Source of the DNA: Deltaproteobacteria bacterium
GTDB taxonomy: Bacteria > Desulfobacterota > Binatia > UBA9968
Reading direction: 5' to 3'
Length of the DNA stretch: 22,903 nucleotides
Assembly: GCA_023250495.1 (NCBI GenBank)
Contig: JAHFAP010000018.1
Location: 1-22,903, forward strand
Positions within the stretch are counted from its first letter, which is position 1. Each line of letters opens with the position of its first letter. The translations under genes and the position numbers were made by a program. The notes under the pieces are model-generated. The model was not told where the DNA came from. It searched no databases and worked only from the letters and a program-made list of their open reading frames with translations. Shown here piece by piece: positions 1 to 7,702 of this stretch.

Positions 1-294
1 GAAGAGATCGCCCCGCAGCTCGTGGGCCGCGCCACAGCGGGGCAAGAATCTTTGCCGCTGGTTCTGCCTCCGAACATGAGCCCGGAGGCGAAAAAAATAT
101 TCGAGCTGGTGCTGGGCCGGCCGGCGCAGATCGATGAAGTGATCGAGACCAGCGGTCTCTCGCCAGCCAAGGTCTCGGAGATCTTGCTCGAGCTGGAGAT
201 CCAGGGGCTCTTAAAACAGCAGCCGGGGAAGAGATTTGTAGCAATAAGCTCTCAGCTATCAGCCATCAGCAACAAGCTGAAAGCTGACCGCTGA
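1..294 (+). CDS. dprA: DprA (DNA processing protein A), C-terminal fragment
   Basis: The frame is open from base 1, so the gene starts before the window. The visible 97 residues show a short linker, a P-P-N-M-S turn, then a winged-helix domain (about residues 25-80) with the pattern A-Q-I-D-E-V-I-E followed by L-S-P-A-K-V-S-E-I-L-L-E-L-E-I-Q-G-L. This is the usual DprA C-terminal domain (DprA_WH). In the family, DprA loads RecA onto incoming single-stranded DNA; the Rossmann-like DNA-binding part lies outside the window. The position directly before topA is a common bacterial arrangement and supports the call. The last 15 or so residues (after R-F-V-A-I-S) are encoded by a heptamer repeat and are probably not part of the ancestral protein. 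Confidence 0.85.
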   Translation, partial: EEIAPQLVGRATAGQESLPLVLPPNMSPEAKKIFELVLGRPAQIDEVIETSGLSPAKVSEILLELEIQGLLKQQPGKRFVAISSQLSAISNKLKADR

Positions 295-310
295 AAGCTA
301 GAAGCTAGTT
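248..310. repeat. Heptamer palindromic repeat R1 (dprA/topA junction)
   Basis: Nine consecutive 7-nt units stand in perfect register, each starting with GC: gctctca, gctatca, gccatca, gcaacaa, gctgaaa, gctgacc, gctgaaa, gctagaa, gctagtt. The first three read TCAGC-type words and the later ones GCTGA-type words, so the array is also an imperfect inverted repeat. It contains the dprA stop codon (292-294) and fills the whole gap before the topA start, where no clear Shine-Dalgarno sequence remains. Confidence 0.85.
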
Positions 311-311
311 T

Positions 312-2585
312 ATGGCAGCCAAGAATCTAGTCATTGTCGAGTCGCCAGCCAAGGCCAGGACGCTGGAGAAATATCTCGGCCGGGATTTTCAGGTCAAGGC
401 CTCTGTCGGCCACGTCGTAGATTTGCCCAAGAGCAAGCTCGGAGTGGACATCAAGAAGGGCTTCACCCCGGACTTCCACGTGATCCAGGGCAAGAAGAAG
501 GTGATCGACGAGCTGAAGCATGCCGCCCAGGGCAAGGAGAATATCTATCTCGCGTCGGACCCGGATCGTGAAGGTGAAGCGATCGCCTGGCACATCGCCG
601 ACCAGATCGGCAAGGATCATCACCGCATGCACCGCGTGCTGATCAACGAGATCACGCGCAAAGCGGTGCAAGAGGCGATCGCCCACCCGCAGAAGCTCGA
701 CCGGCAAAAATTCGAGGCCCAGATCGCCCGCCGCATCCTCGACCGGCTGGTCGGATATCAGATCAGCCCGATCCTGTGGAAGAAAGTCCGCAGGGGCTTG
801 AGCGCGGGCCGGGTGCAGTCGGTCGCCGTGCGGCTGGTGTGCGAGCGCGAAAAGGAGATCCGCGCCTTTGTCCCGCAGGAGTACTGGTCGCTCACCGCGA
901 TGCTCGAAGGGAGGATCGCCCCTTCTTTTGCGGCCCGGCTGGCGCAGTGGCGCGGCGAGAAGATCGATAACAAGAACGCCCGCATCGAGAGCGAGGCGCG
1001 GGTGCGCGAGATCATGGGGTCGCTCGAGGGGCTCTCCTGGAGCATCAGCCAGGTGGAAAAAAAGGAGCGGCGCCGCTTTCCGACCCCGCCCTTCGGCACC
1101 AGCAAGCTGCAGCAGGAGGCGTCGCGCAAGCTCGGCTTTCAGCCGCAGCGCACGATGCAGATCGCCCAGCGGCTCTACGAGGGGATAGAGCTCGGGGCCG
1201 AAGGCGCGGTCGGACTCATCACCTACATGCGCACCGACTCGACCCGCGTCTCCGCCGACGCGCTGCAGGAGGTGCGCTGGTTCATTCAAGGCCAGTACGG
1301 CAATCCCTATCTGCCGCAGAAGCCTGTCGTCTACCGCTCGAAGAAGGCGGCCCAGGATGCCCATGAGGCGATCCGGCCCACATCGATGGAATATACTCCT
1401 GACCGTGTGCGGCGCTATCTCCGCCGCGAGCAGTTCGCCCTCTACTCTTTGATCTGGGACCGCTTCGTCGCCAGCCAGATGGCCCCGGCGCTCTATGATC
1501 AGACCGGCTTCGACATCGAGGTCGGCGAGGCGCTGTTCCGCGCCACCGGCCAGCAGCTCAAGTTCGACGGCTTCATGCGCATCTACACCGAGGGCAAGGA
1601 CGAAGAAGATGAAGAGCAGGAGGCGACGCTGCCGGATCTCCGGCAGGGAGATTCTCTCAAGCTCCTTTCCCTCGATCCGCGCCAGCATTTTACCCAGCCG
1701 CCGCTGCGCTTCACGCAGGCCACGCTCATCAAAGAGCTGGACGAGGATGGCATCGGCCGACCATCCACCTATGCCGGCATCCTCTCCAACATCCTCAACC
1801 GCGAGTACGTGACGCTGGATGAACGCAGGTGTCTGGTCGCTACCGAGCTCGGATTTCTCGTCACCGATCTTCTGGTGGATGCTTTCCCCGACATTCTGAA
1901 CGTCAAGTTCACCGCGGGAATGGAAAATATCCTGGACAAGGTCGAGGAGGGAAAAGAAGACTGGCAGAAGGCGATGAAGCGTTTTTACGCCTCGTTCTCC
2001 CGCGACTTGAAAAAGGCCGACCGCGAGATGCGGGACGTCAAGCGCCAGGAGGTGCCGACCGATATCCCGTGCGAAAAGTGCGGCGCCATGATGGTGGTGA
2101 AATGGGGCAGGAACGGCGAGTTTCTCGCCTGCCCGCGCTATCCGGAGTGCAAGAGCACCAAGAATTTCACCCGAGCGACGAACGGCGATGTGCAGGTGGC
2201 GGTGGAAGCCGAGGTGAACGAGACCTGCGAGAAGTGCGGCCGGCCCATGCAGCTCCGTTGGGGAAAATATGGCCGCTTCCTCGGCTGCAGCGGCTATCCG
2301 GAATGCAAGAACATCCGCTCGCTGGAGAAGCCGGTGGATCTGGGAGTGTGCTGTCCCGCCTGCAAGCAGGGCAATCTGCAACAGAGGAAGTCGCGCCGGG
2401 GCAAGCTCTTCTATGGCTGCGAGCGCTACCCGGAGTGCAAATTCGCCACCTGGGATCGGCCGGTGGCCGAGAGCTGCCCCAAGTGCGGCGAGGCCATTTT
2501 ACTCGAAAAGGTGACCAAGCGGTCAGGCCGCGTGCGTCACTGCCACAAAAAGGAGTGCGGTTACAAGGCACAGGTCGCGGAGTAA
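312..2585 (+). CDS. topA: DNA topoisomerase I (type IA)
   Basis: A 757-residue type IA topoisomerase that relaxes negatively supercoiled DNA through a transient 5'-phosphotyrosine. The N-terminal TOPRIM domain shows E10 (V-E-S-P-A-K) and the metal motif D83-P-D85-R-E-G-E. The active-site tyrosine is Y305 in I-T-Y-M-R-T-D-S. The core continues to about residue 570. The C-terminus carries four Cys4 zinc ribbons, beginning near C587, C639, C681 and C722. The first two are nearly identical in layout; the fourth has altered spacing (C-P-K-C then C-H-K-K-E-C). Length is slightly below that of the E. coli enzyme. The ATG at 312 is chosen because M-A-A-K-N-L-V-I-V-E is the normal N-terminus. The upstream 17 nt are repeat DNA with no good ribosome-binding site, so translation may be coupled to dprA or weak. 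Confidence 0.97.
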   Translation: MAAKNLVIVESPAKARTLEKYLGRDFQVKASVGHVVDLPKSKLGVDIKKGFTPDFHVIQGKKKVIDELKHAAQGKENIYLASDPDREGEAIAWHIADQIGKDHHRMHRVLINEITRKAVQEAIAHPQKLDRQKFEAQIARRILDRLVGYQISPILWKKVRRGLSAGRVQSVAVRLVCEREKEIRAFVPQEYWSLTAMLEGRIAPSFAARLAQWRGEKIDNKNARIESEARVREIMGSLEGLSWSISQVEKKERRRFPTPPFGTSKLQQEASRKLGFQPQRTMQIAQRLYEGIELGAEGAVGLITYMRTDSTRVSADALQEVRWFIQGQYGNPYLPQKPVVYRSKKAAQDAHEAIRPTSMEYTPDRVRRYLRREQFALYSLIWDRFVASQMAPALYDQTGFDIEVGEALFRATGQQLKFDGFMRIYTEGKDEEDEEQEATLPDLRQGDSLKLLSLDPRQHFTQPPLRFTQATLIKELDEDGIGRPSTYAGILSNILNREYVTLDERRCLVATELGFLVTDLLVDAFPDILNVKFTAGMENILDKVEEGKEDWQKAMKRFYASFSRDLKKADREMRDVKRQEVPTDIPCEKCGAMMVVKWGRNGEFLACPRYPECKSTKNFTRATNGDVQVAVEAEVNETCEKCGRPMQLRWGKYGRFLGCSGYPECKNIRSLEKPVDLGVCCPACKQGNLQQRKSRRGKLFYGCERYPECKFATWDRPVAESCPKCGEAILLEKVTKRSGRVRHCHKKECGYKAQVAE

Positions 2586-2588
2586 GCG

Positions 2589-3926
2589 ATGTCGGCCGTA
2601 GTGCGGATTGTCGGTGGAGGGTTGGCCGGATCTGAAGCCGCTTGGCAGCTCGCCCGTCGCGGCGTGGAGGTGGAGCTCTGCGAGATGCGCCCGGACAAAG
2701 CAACCGAGGCGCACGCGACTTCTTACTTAGCCGAGCTGGTTTGCAGCAACTCGCTACGCTCCGCCGCGCTCACCAACGCCGCAGGTTTGCTCAAAGAAGA
2801 GATGCGCCGCTTGGGCTCGCTGATCATCCGCGCGGCCGACGATTGCCGGGTGCCGGCCGGCAGCGCGCTGGCGGTGGACCGGGAGCGCTTTGCGCACGCG
2901 GTGACCCGCGAGATCATGTCGCTTCCCGGGGTGCGTATCATTCGCAAAGAGGCAACCGAGATCCCCACCGGAATCGCCATCGTGGCCTCAGGCCCCTTGA
3001 CCTCGGAGCCCCTCTCCCGCGCCTTGGAATCACTTTTGGGTGGCCGTCATCTTTACTATTACGACGCGATCTCTCCGATTGTCACCGCCGAATCGATCGA
3101 CATGATCGTCGCTTTCCACGCTTCGCGCTACCAGCACGGCGGCGAGGATTATCTCAACCTGCCGCTGACGCGCGAGCAGTATGGCGGCCTGGTGGATGCG
3201 ATCCTCGCCGCGGAAAAGGTGCCGGCGCACAGTTTCGAGGATCTGCGCTACTTCCAAGGGTGCCTTCCGATCGAGGAGATGGCCCGCCGGGGGCGGGAGA
3301 CTCTCGCCTTCGGGCCGATGCGGCCGACGGGCCTGACCGACCCGCGCACCGGAAAGAAATCGTATGCGGTAGTCCAGTTGCGCCAGGAGAATCGCGAGCG
3401 GACGCTCTACAATCTAGTCGGCTTCCAGACCAAGATGACCTATGCCGAACAGAAGCGGGTCTTCTCTCTGATCCCGGGGCTTCCACGCGCCGAGTTCGTC
3501 CGCTTCGGCAGTCTCCATCGCAATACCTTCATCAACGCCCCGCGCCATCTTCTGCCCACGCTCCAGTGGCGCGACCGGCCGACGCTCTTTTTTGCCGGCC
3601 AGATCACCGGCGTGGAGGGATACATCGAATCCGCGGCCTCCGGGCTCCTGGCCGGAATGAATGCGGCGAGGATCGTTCATGAGAGGGAGCCGGTGGTCCC
3701 GCCAGCGACCACCGCTTTGGGCTCGCTGCTCGCCTATATCAGCGATGCCGGCCGCAAAGATTTTCAACCGATGAACGCCAACTTTGGCCTGATGCCGCTC
3801 CTCAACGGCCCGGCGCAGGGAAAGGCGAAGAAGCAGCTCATGGCCGAGCGCGCGCTCCGTGATCTAGGTATCTGGATGGCCGATGTCGGTGAAGGAGCGG
3901 ATCTCGATCTGGCTGAAGGGGCTTGA
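2589..3926 (+). CDS. trmFO: TrmFO, folate-dependent tRNA (uracil-54-C5)-methyltransferase
   Basis: A 445-residue FAD/folate enzyme that makes ribothymidine at position 54 of tRNA with methylenetetrahydrofolate as carbon donor. The N-terminal dinucleotide-binding motif V-G-G-G-L-A-G-S-E-A-A and the following E-M-R-P are diagnostic of TrmFO. Both family cysteines are present: C52 in L-V-C-S-N-S and C225 in Q-G-C-L-P-I-E. The late T-G-V-E-G-Y-I-E-S-A-A-S-G motif closes the FAD site. Length matches the family. It starts 3 nt after the topA stop, so the two are almost certainly cotranscribed; topA-trmFO adjacency is widespread. Confidence 0.96.
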   Translation: MSAVVRIVGGGLAGSEAAWQLARRGVEVELCEMRPDKATEAHATSYLAELVCSNSLRSAALTNAAGLLKEEMRRLGSLIIRAADDCRVPAGSALAVDRERFAHAVTREIMSLPGVRIIRKEATEIPTGIAIVASGPLTSEPLSRALESLLGGRHLYYYDAISPIVTAESIDMIVAFHASRYQHGGEDYLNLPLTREQYGGLVDAILAAEKVPAHSFEDLRYFQGCLPIEEMARRGRETLAFGPMRPTGLTDPRTGKKSYAVVQLRQENRERTLYNLVGFQTKMTYAEQKRVFSLIPGLPRAEFVRFGSLHRNTFINAPRHLLPTLQWRDRPTLFFAGQITGVEGYIESAASGLLAGMNAARIVHEREPVVPPATTALGSLLAYISDAGRKDFQPMNANFGLMPLLNGPAQGKAKKQLMAERALRDLGIWMADVGEGADLDLAEGA

Positions 3927-3932
3927 CCGGGG

Positions 3933-4901
3933 ATGGTGAAGAGGCGCTTTGCCGCCATCGATGTCGGCACCAATACGATTCTCCTGCTGATCGCTGATCT
4001 AGGAGAGAACGACACATTTCGAGTCGTGACCGACCGCGCTGAAATAGCCCGCCTCGGCGAGGGCGTGGACCGCACCGGCTCGCTTTCCGCGGCGGGTGTG
4101 GAGCGCGGCCTGGAGGTGCTGCGAGACTATCTTGATACATGCCGGAATCTTGGAGTGGACGAAATCCTCGCCATGGGGACCAGCGCGCTGCGCGATGCGC
4201 GCAACGCCGAAAATTTTATTGCGCGTCTCAAGCGCGAATTGAGCCTGGAGCTGCGGGTCTTATCCGGCGAAGAGGAAGCGGCCTACTCCTATCTCGCGGT
4301 TCACAAAGGGCTTCATCTCGAAGCGAAAGAGGCGCTGGTGGTGGATGTGGGAGGAGGGAGCACGGAGTTCATCTGGGCGAGAGAGGGAAGGCTGCACCGC
4401 TGGGCCAGCCTGAATTTGGGCTCGGTCAGGCTGACGGAGCGCTTTTTTCGCTCGGATCCGGTTCAACCGGAAGAGTGCGCCCGGCTGGCGGCGGCGATCG
4501 ACGCAGAACTTCGCGCGTTGCTGAATCAGTGGGGCATCGCAGCCCCGTTTGATGTGATGGTCGGCATTGCGGGGACCTTCACGACGCTTGCGGCGGTTAT
4601 GAAAGGTCTGCAAGAGTATTCGCACAGCGAGGTTCATGGCTGCGTTCTCAGCCGCGTCGAAGTGGCCCGACAGGTGCGGCTCTTCATGGCCAAGACCCTC
4701 GCGGAACGCAGAGAGATAGCGGGCCTTGAGCCGCTGCGAGCCGACGTGATTCCGGCCGGGGCGTTACTGATCGAGCTGATCATATCTCTCTTCCATATGG
4801 ATGAGGTGATCGTAAGCGATCAGGGAATCCGCTACGGCTTGCTCTACGAAAGAATAGCGCTCAGCCGTCAGCGCTCAGCCATCAGCAAAGAAAATAATTA
4901 A
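3933..4901 (+). CDS. ppx: Ppx/GppA family phosphatase (exopolyphosphatase / pppGpp phosphohydrolase)
   Basis: A 322-residue single-module member of the Ppx/GppA branch of the ASKHA (actin-like ATPase) fold. The phosphate-1 motif A-A-I-D-V-G-T-N-T is near residue 8, the G-T-S-A-L-R-D-A-R-N segment is in the middle, the catalytic-loop S-G-E-E-E-A follows, and the phosphate-2 motif V-V-D-V-G-G-G-S-T-E-F is near residue 140. It is close in length to short bacterial homologues and lacks the C-terminal HD domain of E. coli Ppx. Whether it prefers polyphosphate or pppGpp cannot be read from sequence. It starts 6 nt after trmFO. The last 14 residues (after Y-E-R-I) are encoded by a heptamer repeat. 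Confidence 0.9.
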   Translation: MVKRRFAAIDVGTNTILLLIADLGENDTFRVVTDRAEIARLGEGVDRTGSLSAAGVERGLEVLRDYLDTCRNLGVDEILAMGTSALRDARNAENFIARLKRELSLELRVLSGEEEAAYSYLAVHKGLHLEAKEALVVDVGGGSTEFIWAREGRLHRWASLNLGSVRLTERFFRSDPVQPEECARLAAAIDAELRALLNQWGIAAPFDVMVGIAGTFTTLAAVMKGLQEYSHSEVHGCVLSRVEVARQVRLFMAKTLAERREIAGLEPLRADVIPAGALLIELIISLFHMDEVIVSDQGIRYGLLYERIALSRQRSAISKENN

Positions 4902-4946
4902 ATCTTAAGAGCTGAACGCTGACAGCTTCTTAGCTGAAAGCTGCTT
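4857..4946. repeat. Heptamer inverted repeat R2 (ppx 3' end)
   Basis: The left arm has four units in strict 7-nt register (gcgctca, gccgtca, gcgctca, gccatca) from 4857. An AT-rich spacer follows, then a right arm of GCTGA-type units (gctgaac, gctgaca, an 8-nt gcttctta, gctgaaa, gctgctt) from 4911. The words resemble those at 248-310. The left arm is translated as the last residues of the Ppx protein, and the ppx stop lies in the spacer. Confidence 0.8.
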
Positions 4947-4959
4947 TGAAATTTTTTTG

Positions 4960-4988
4960 TTGACATTTTCTTCTGAATTCGGAATTAT
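4960..4988 (+). promoter_or_regulatory. Putative sigma-70 promoter for the HU gene
   Basis: A perfect -35 box TTGACA (4960-4965) is followed after 17 nt by AATTAT (4983-4988, 4 of 6 matches to the -10 consensus). The surrounding DNA is AT-rich compared with the window. It would give a leader of roughly 75 nt ahead of the HU start at 5073. Confidence 0.55.
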
Positions 4989-5072
4989 GGCGCTCTATTT
5001 TCAAACTCGCAGGAAAGCGGGCTTCCAGCAATAGCAGATCGAAGAGAATGACACGGAGGGAGGTGAAGGCTT

Positions 5073-5342
5073 ATGACCAAAGGTGACCTTGTCAACGCGG
5101 TGGCCAAGGCGGCAAACCTCAACAAGACGACCGCGGGGGATGCGATAGACGTGATCTTTGACAATCTCGCGCGGGCGATCAAGAAAGACAAACGATTTCA
5201 GGTTCCGGGCTTCGGGACCTTTACGGTGCGCTCGCGCAAGGCGAGAAAAGGGAGAAATCCCCAAACGGGCGATGAGATTACGATTAAGGCAAGTCGGACC
5301 GTGGGCTTCAAGCCCGCCCCGGACTTGAAGAAAGGACTATAG
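5073..5342 (+). CDS. hup: HU-family DNA-binding protein
   Basis: An 89-residue histone-like protein, the standard HU length. The N-terminal helices start M-T-K-G-D-L-V-N-A-V-A. The signature G-F-G-T-F-T-V-R-S-R-K-A-R-K-G-R-N-P-Q-T-G lies at about residues 47-67 and contains the DNA-intercalating R-N-P arm tip. The C-terminus F-K-P-A-P-D-L-K is typical. HU works as a dimer that bends and compacts DNA without strong sequence preference. A very strong Shine-Dalgarno sequence (GGAGGTGA, 5059-5066) lies 6 nt before the ATG. With its own promoter and terminator it is a monocistronic, probably highly expressed gene. The sequence cannot separate an HU homodimer subunit from other HU/IHF paralogues with certainty. 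Confidence 0.95.
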   Translation: MTKGDLVNAVAKAANLNKTTAGDAIDVIFDNLARAIKKDKRFQVPGFGTFTVRSRKARKGRNPQTGDEITIKASRTVGFKPAPDLKKGL

Positions 5343-5363
5343 GCCCGGCGGTGATCCACTCGG

Positions 5364-5396
5364 GGCCACCACGGCTGACGTGGTGGCCTTTTTTTT
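5364..5396 (+). terminator. Rho-independent terminator after the HU gene
   Basis: A perfect 10-bp GC-rich stem (GGCCACCACG / CGTGGTGGCC) with a 5-nt loop GCTGA is followed directly by eight T residues (5389-5396). This is the clearest intrinsic terminator in the window, and it separates the HU gene from the aminotransferase. Confidence 0.95.
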
Positions 5397-5405
5397 GTTT
5401 GGCTC

Positions 5406-5434
5406 TTGATGGACGCTGCGTAGGGAAATACAAT
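5406..5434 (+). promoter_or_regulatory. Putative sigma-70 promoter for ilvE
   Basis: TTGATG (5406-5411) and TACAAT (5429-5434, 5 of 6 matches) are separated by exactly 17 nt. They sit just after the HU terminator. The predicted transcript would start near 5441, giving a leader of under 30 nt. Confidence 0.6.
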
Positions 5435-5456
5435 AGCTGGCAGGCTAAGGAAAGTT

Positions 5457-6386
5457 TTGGAATCGTCCATGGCATTAAAGGGTAAAAAAATTTGGCTCGA
5501 TGGCGAGATGGTGGCCTGGGAAGAGGCCAAGGTCCATGTCCTGACCCACGCGCTCCACTATGGAACCGGATACTTTGAAGGGATCCGCTGCTACGCCCTT
5601 GAAGATGGACGTTCGGCGGTGTTCCGTCTCGACGACCACGTTCGAAGATTTTTCGATTCCGGCAAGATTTTGGGTTTTCCGCTTCCCGAAGCGTTCGGGC
5701 AAATCAAGAATGCGATTCTTGCTGTCATCAAGGCGAACGGGCTGAAAGAGTGTTATATCCGCCCGCTGGCTTTCGTCGGATCGGGCGATATGGGTCTTTA
5801 CGCGCCCGACAACCCGATCCACGTCGCGATCGCGGCCTGGGCCTGGGGCGCCTACCTGGGAGACGAAGGGATCAAGAACGGCATTCGGGCCAAGGTGTCG
5901 TCGTACACGCGCCATCATGTGAACGTGATGATGACCAAGAGCAAGGTATCGGGCAACTATGTCAATTCCGTGTTGGCCAAAGCCGAGGTCAAGAAGGCGG
6001 GCTATGATGAGGCGATCATGCTCGACGCCGACGGCTATGTCGCCGAGGCCAGCGGGGAAAATATTTTTATCGTGCGCGATGGCCACGTCAAAACAACGCC
6101 GCTCACCTCGATTCTGCCCGGCATCACCCGGGATTCGGTGCTGACGGTCGCGCGCGATAAAACCTACGAGGTCCAGGAGGAGCGCTTCACCCGCGACGAG
6201 CTCTATACGGCCGACGAGGCGTTTTTTACCGGCACCGCGGCCGAGCTGACGCCGATCCGGGAGGTGGACAACCGCAAGGTCGGCGAGCGCTGCCCGGGTC
6301 CGGTAACGCTGGATCTCCAGCAGACCTTCTTCGACATCATCAAAGGTCGAGACAAAAAGTACGCGCGGTGGCTCACCTACCTTTAA
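5457..6386 (+). CDS. ilvE: Branched-chain amino acid aminotransferase (fold-type IV PLP enzyme)
   Basis: A 309-residue class IV aminotransferase that interconverts branched-chain amino acids and their 2-oxo acids. Family marks are K-I-W-L-D-G-E-M-V near the N-terminus, T-H-A-L-H-Y-G-T-G-Y-F-E-G-I-R, the PLP lysine K163 in S-K-V-S-G-N-Y (K159 if counted from the ATG), and E-A-S-G-E-N-I-F-I-V. The late F-F-T-G-T-A-A-E-L-T-P-I-R-E segment is typical of IlvE and less so of D-amino-acid transaminases. Start choice is uncertain. The TTG at 5457 has an AAGGA ribosome-binding site 5 nt upstream, while the ATG at 5469 (M-A-L-K-G-K-K) has no well-spaced site. It has its own promoter and no other ilv or leu gene nearby. 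Confidence 0.94.
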   Translation: MESSMALKGKKIWLDGEMVAWEEAKVHVLTHALHYGTGYFEGIRCYALEDGRSAVFRLDDHVRRFFDSGKILGFPLPEAFGQIKNAILAVIKANGLKECYIRPLAFVGSGDMGLYAPDNPIHVAIAAWAWGAYLGDEGIKNGIRAKVSSYTRHHVNVMMTKSKVSGNYVNSVLAKAEVKKAGYDEAIMLDADGYVAEASGENIFIVRDGHVKTTPLTSILPGITRDSVLTVARDKTYEVQEERFTRDELYTADEAFFTGTAAELTPIREVDNRKVGERCPGPVTLDLQQTFFDIIKGRDKKYARWLTYL

Positions 6387-6387
6387 A

Positions 6388-6470
6388 CAGTGAGCCGTGA
6401 GCAGTGAGGAGATGGTGAAAGTTGAGAAAGGGAAACTCTGCTCACTCCCTCACTCCTCACTCTCTCACTA
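6388..6470. repeat. Heptamer inverted repeat R3 (ilvE / transporter junction)
   Basis: The left arm has three exact-register heptamers ending GTGAG (cagtgag, ccgtgag, cagtgag; 6388-6408). The right arm from 6439 has four CTCAC-type units (tgctcac, tccctcac, tcctcac, tctctcac) of 7-8 nt. The arms are mutually inverted. The word differs from R1 and R2, but the layout is the same. The right arm is translated as the first residues of the downstream transporter. Confidence 0.8.
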
Positions 6471-7702
6471 GGACGGATCGCCTCGGTTGGCTGCTCTACG
6501 ACTTTGCCAACAATTCTTTCTCCGTGATGATCGTCACCTTTGTTTACCCGGTCTATTTCAAGAGCGTGGTTTGCGCCGGCTTGGGGAATCTAGGCGATCT
6601 GCTCTGGGGCATCAACGGCTCCGTCTCGCTGGTCGTCGTCGCTCTCCTGTCCCCGGTCCTGGGCGCCGTCGCTGACCTCTCCGGGAGAAGAAAGATGTTT
6701 CTGGTGATCTCGGCGCTCGTCTGCATTTTTCTGACCGCGCAGCTCGCCTGGGTGGGAAGCGGCATGGTCTTTTGGGGCATGGCCATTTTTATTTGCGCCA
6801 ACATCGCCTACCAGACCGGACAAGTTTTCTACAATGCTTTTCTTCCCGACCTGGCTTCGCCCCAAGAGATGGGACGGCTGAGCGGCTATGGGTGGGCGTC
6901 CGCCTATGTCGGCGGGATTGCGATGTTGCTGCTTTCCATTCCCTTTCTCCAAAAAGGCGATCCCGAAAACGCGCGGCTGGTTTTCATCCTCACGGCGCTT
7001 TTCTACCTTTTGTTTTCCGTGCCCGCTTTTCTCCTGCTTCGCTCCGGGCGGAAGCGGGACAATGCGCAAAGCCTGGCTGCTCTTCTTGCCGCCGGATTTC
7101 GGCAGGTAAGAAAGACCCTGGCTCACCTGGATCGATACCGTCAGCTCGCGCGCTTTTTGCTCGCCTACTTTGTTTACATGGAGGGCGTTTCCACCATCAG
7201 CTTCTACGTAAGCATCTATGCCCAGGACACGCTGGGCTTCACCTTGGCCGAGCTGGTGCGTCTCTACCTGGTGCTGCAAACTATCGGCGTCGGAGGGGCC
7301 GTCGGTTTCGGCTACCTGAGCGACTGGATCGGCCCGCGCAGATCGCTGATCCTGCTCTTGGTGCTCTGGAGCCTCGTGGGAGTAGGCGCGGCCGCGGCCA
7401 CGAGCAAGGGCCTCTTTTGGGCCGTGGCCTCTTTGGGCGCGCTCTGCCTGGCTTCGATCGGGGCGGTGAGCCGCTCGATGATCGCCTTGATGGTCGAGCC
7501 CGCGCAGCAGACCGAGATCTTCGGCTTTTACGGGATCAGCGGCAAGTTCTCCTCCGCGGTCGGACCGTTGCTCTTCGGCCTGATCTCGCACCTGAGCGGC
7601 AGCCAGCGGCTTGCGATGCTGTCGGTTGGTTTGCTATTTATCGCAGGATTGGCTCTGTTAGTGCGGGTCGAGGAGCCAACCCCGAGGAGAGCCGCATGGT
7701 AG
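6422..7702 (+). CDS. MFS transporter, UMF1 / Atg22-like family
   Basis: A roughly 426-residue polytopic membrane protein with about 12 hydrophobic segments. The opening D-R-L-G-W-L-L-Y-D-F-A-N-N-S-F and the loop A-D-L-S-G-R-R-K are typical of the bacterial UMF1 (Atg22-like, BtlA) branch of the major facilitator superfamily. A matching D-W-I-G-P-R-R loop appears in the second half. Substrate is unknown; eukaryotic Atg22 exports amino acids from the vacuole, and the nearby aminotransferase is only weak context. The TTG at 6422 is the only usable start before the first membrane segment. An in-frame stop lies at 6416-6418, and a GGAG sits 10 nt upstream of the TTG. Residues up to about 16 are encoded by repeat R3. 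It overlaps the next gene by 7 nt. Confidence 0.85.
   Translation: MRKGNSAHSLTPHSLTRTDRLGWLLYDFANNSFSVMIVTFVYPVYFKSVVCAGLGNLGDLLWGINGSVSLVVVALLSPVLGAVADLSGRRKMFLVISALVCIFLTAQLAWVGSGMVFWGMAIFICANIAYQTGQVFYNAFLPDLASPQEMGRLSGYGWASAYVGGIAMLLLSIPFLQKGDPENARLVFILTALFYLLFSVPAFLLLRSGRKRDNAQSLAALLAAGFRQVRKTLAHLDRYRQLARFLLAYFVYMEGVSTISFYVSIYAQDTLGFTLAELVRLYLVLQTIGVGGAVGFGYLSDWIGPRRSLILLLVLWSLVGVGAAAATSKGLFWAVASLGALCLASIGAVSRSMIALMVEPAQQTEIFGFYGISGKFSSAVGPLLFGLISHLSGSQRLAMLSVGLLFIAGLALLVRVEEPTPRRAAW

Noticed and set aside
248..310. CRISPR-like or direct-repeat array
   Set aside because: Units are only 7 nt with no spacers, and the array inverts halfway. The same holds for the other arrays, and there are no cas genes in the window.
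327..2381. A 684-codon open frame antisense to topA
   Set aside because: The + strand encodes every topoisomerase I motif and four zinc ribbons. The antisense frame has no recognisable domain and is a by-product of GC-rich codon use.
4902..5072. Possible small RNA or riboswitch in the HU leader
   Set aside because: Apart from the heptamer right arm, the promoter and the ribosome-binding site, I see no stable conserved-looking structure.
6590..7591. A 333-codon antisense frame under the UMF1-like transporter
   Set aside because: Its composition is low-complexity and charged with no motif. The + strand frame has clear membrane segments and family signatures.
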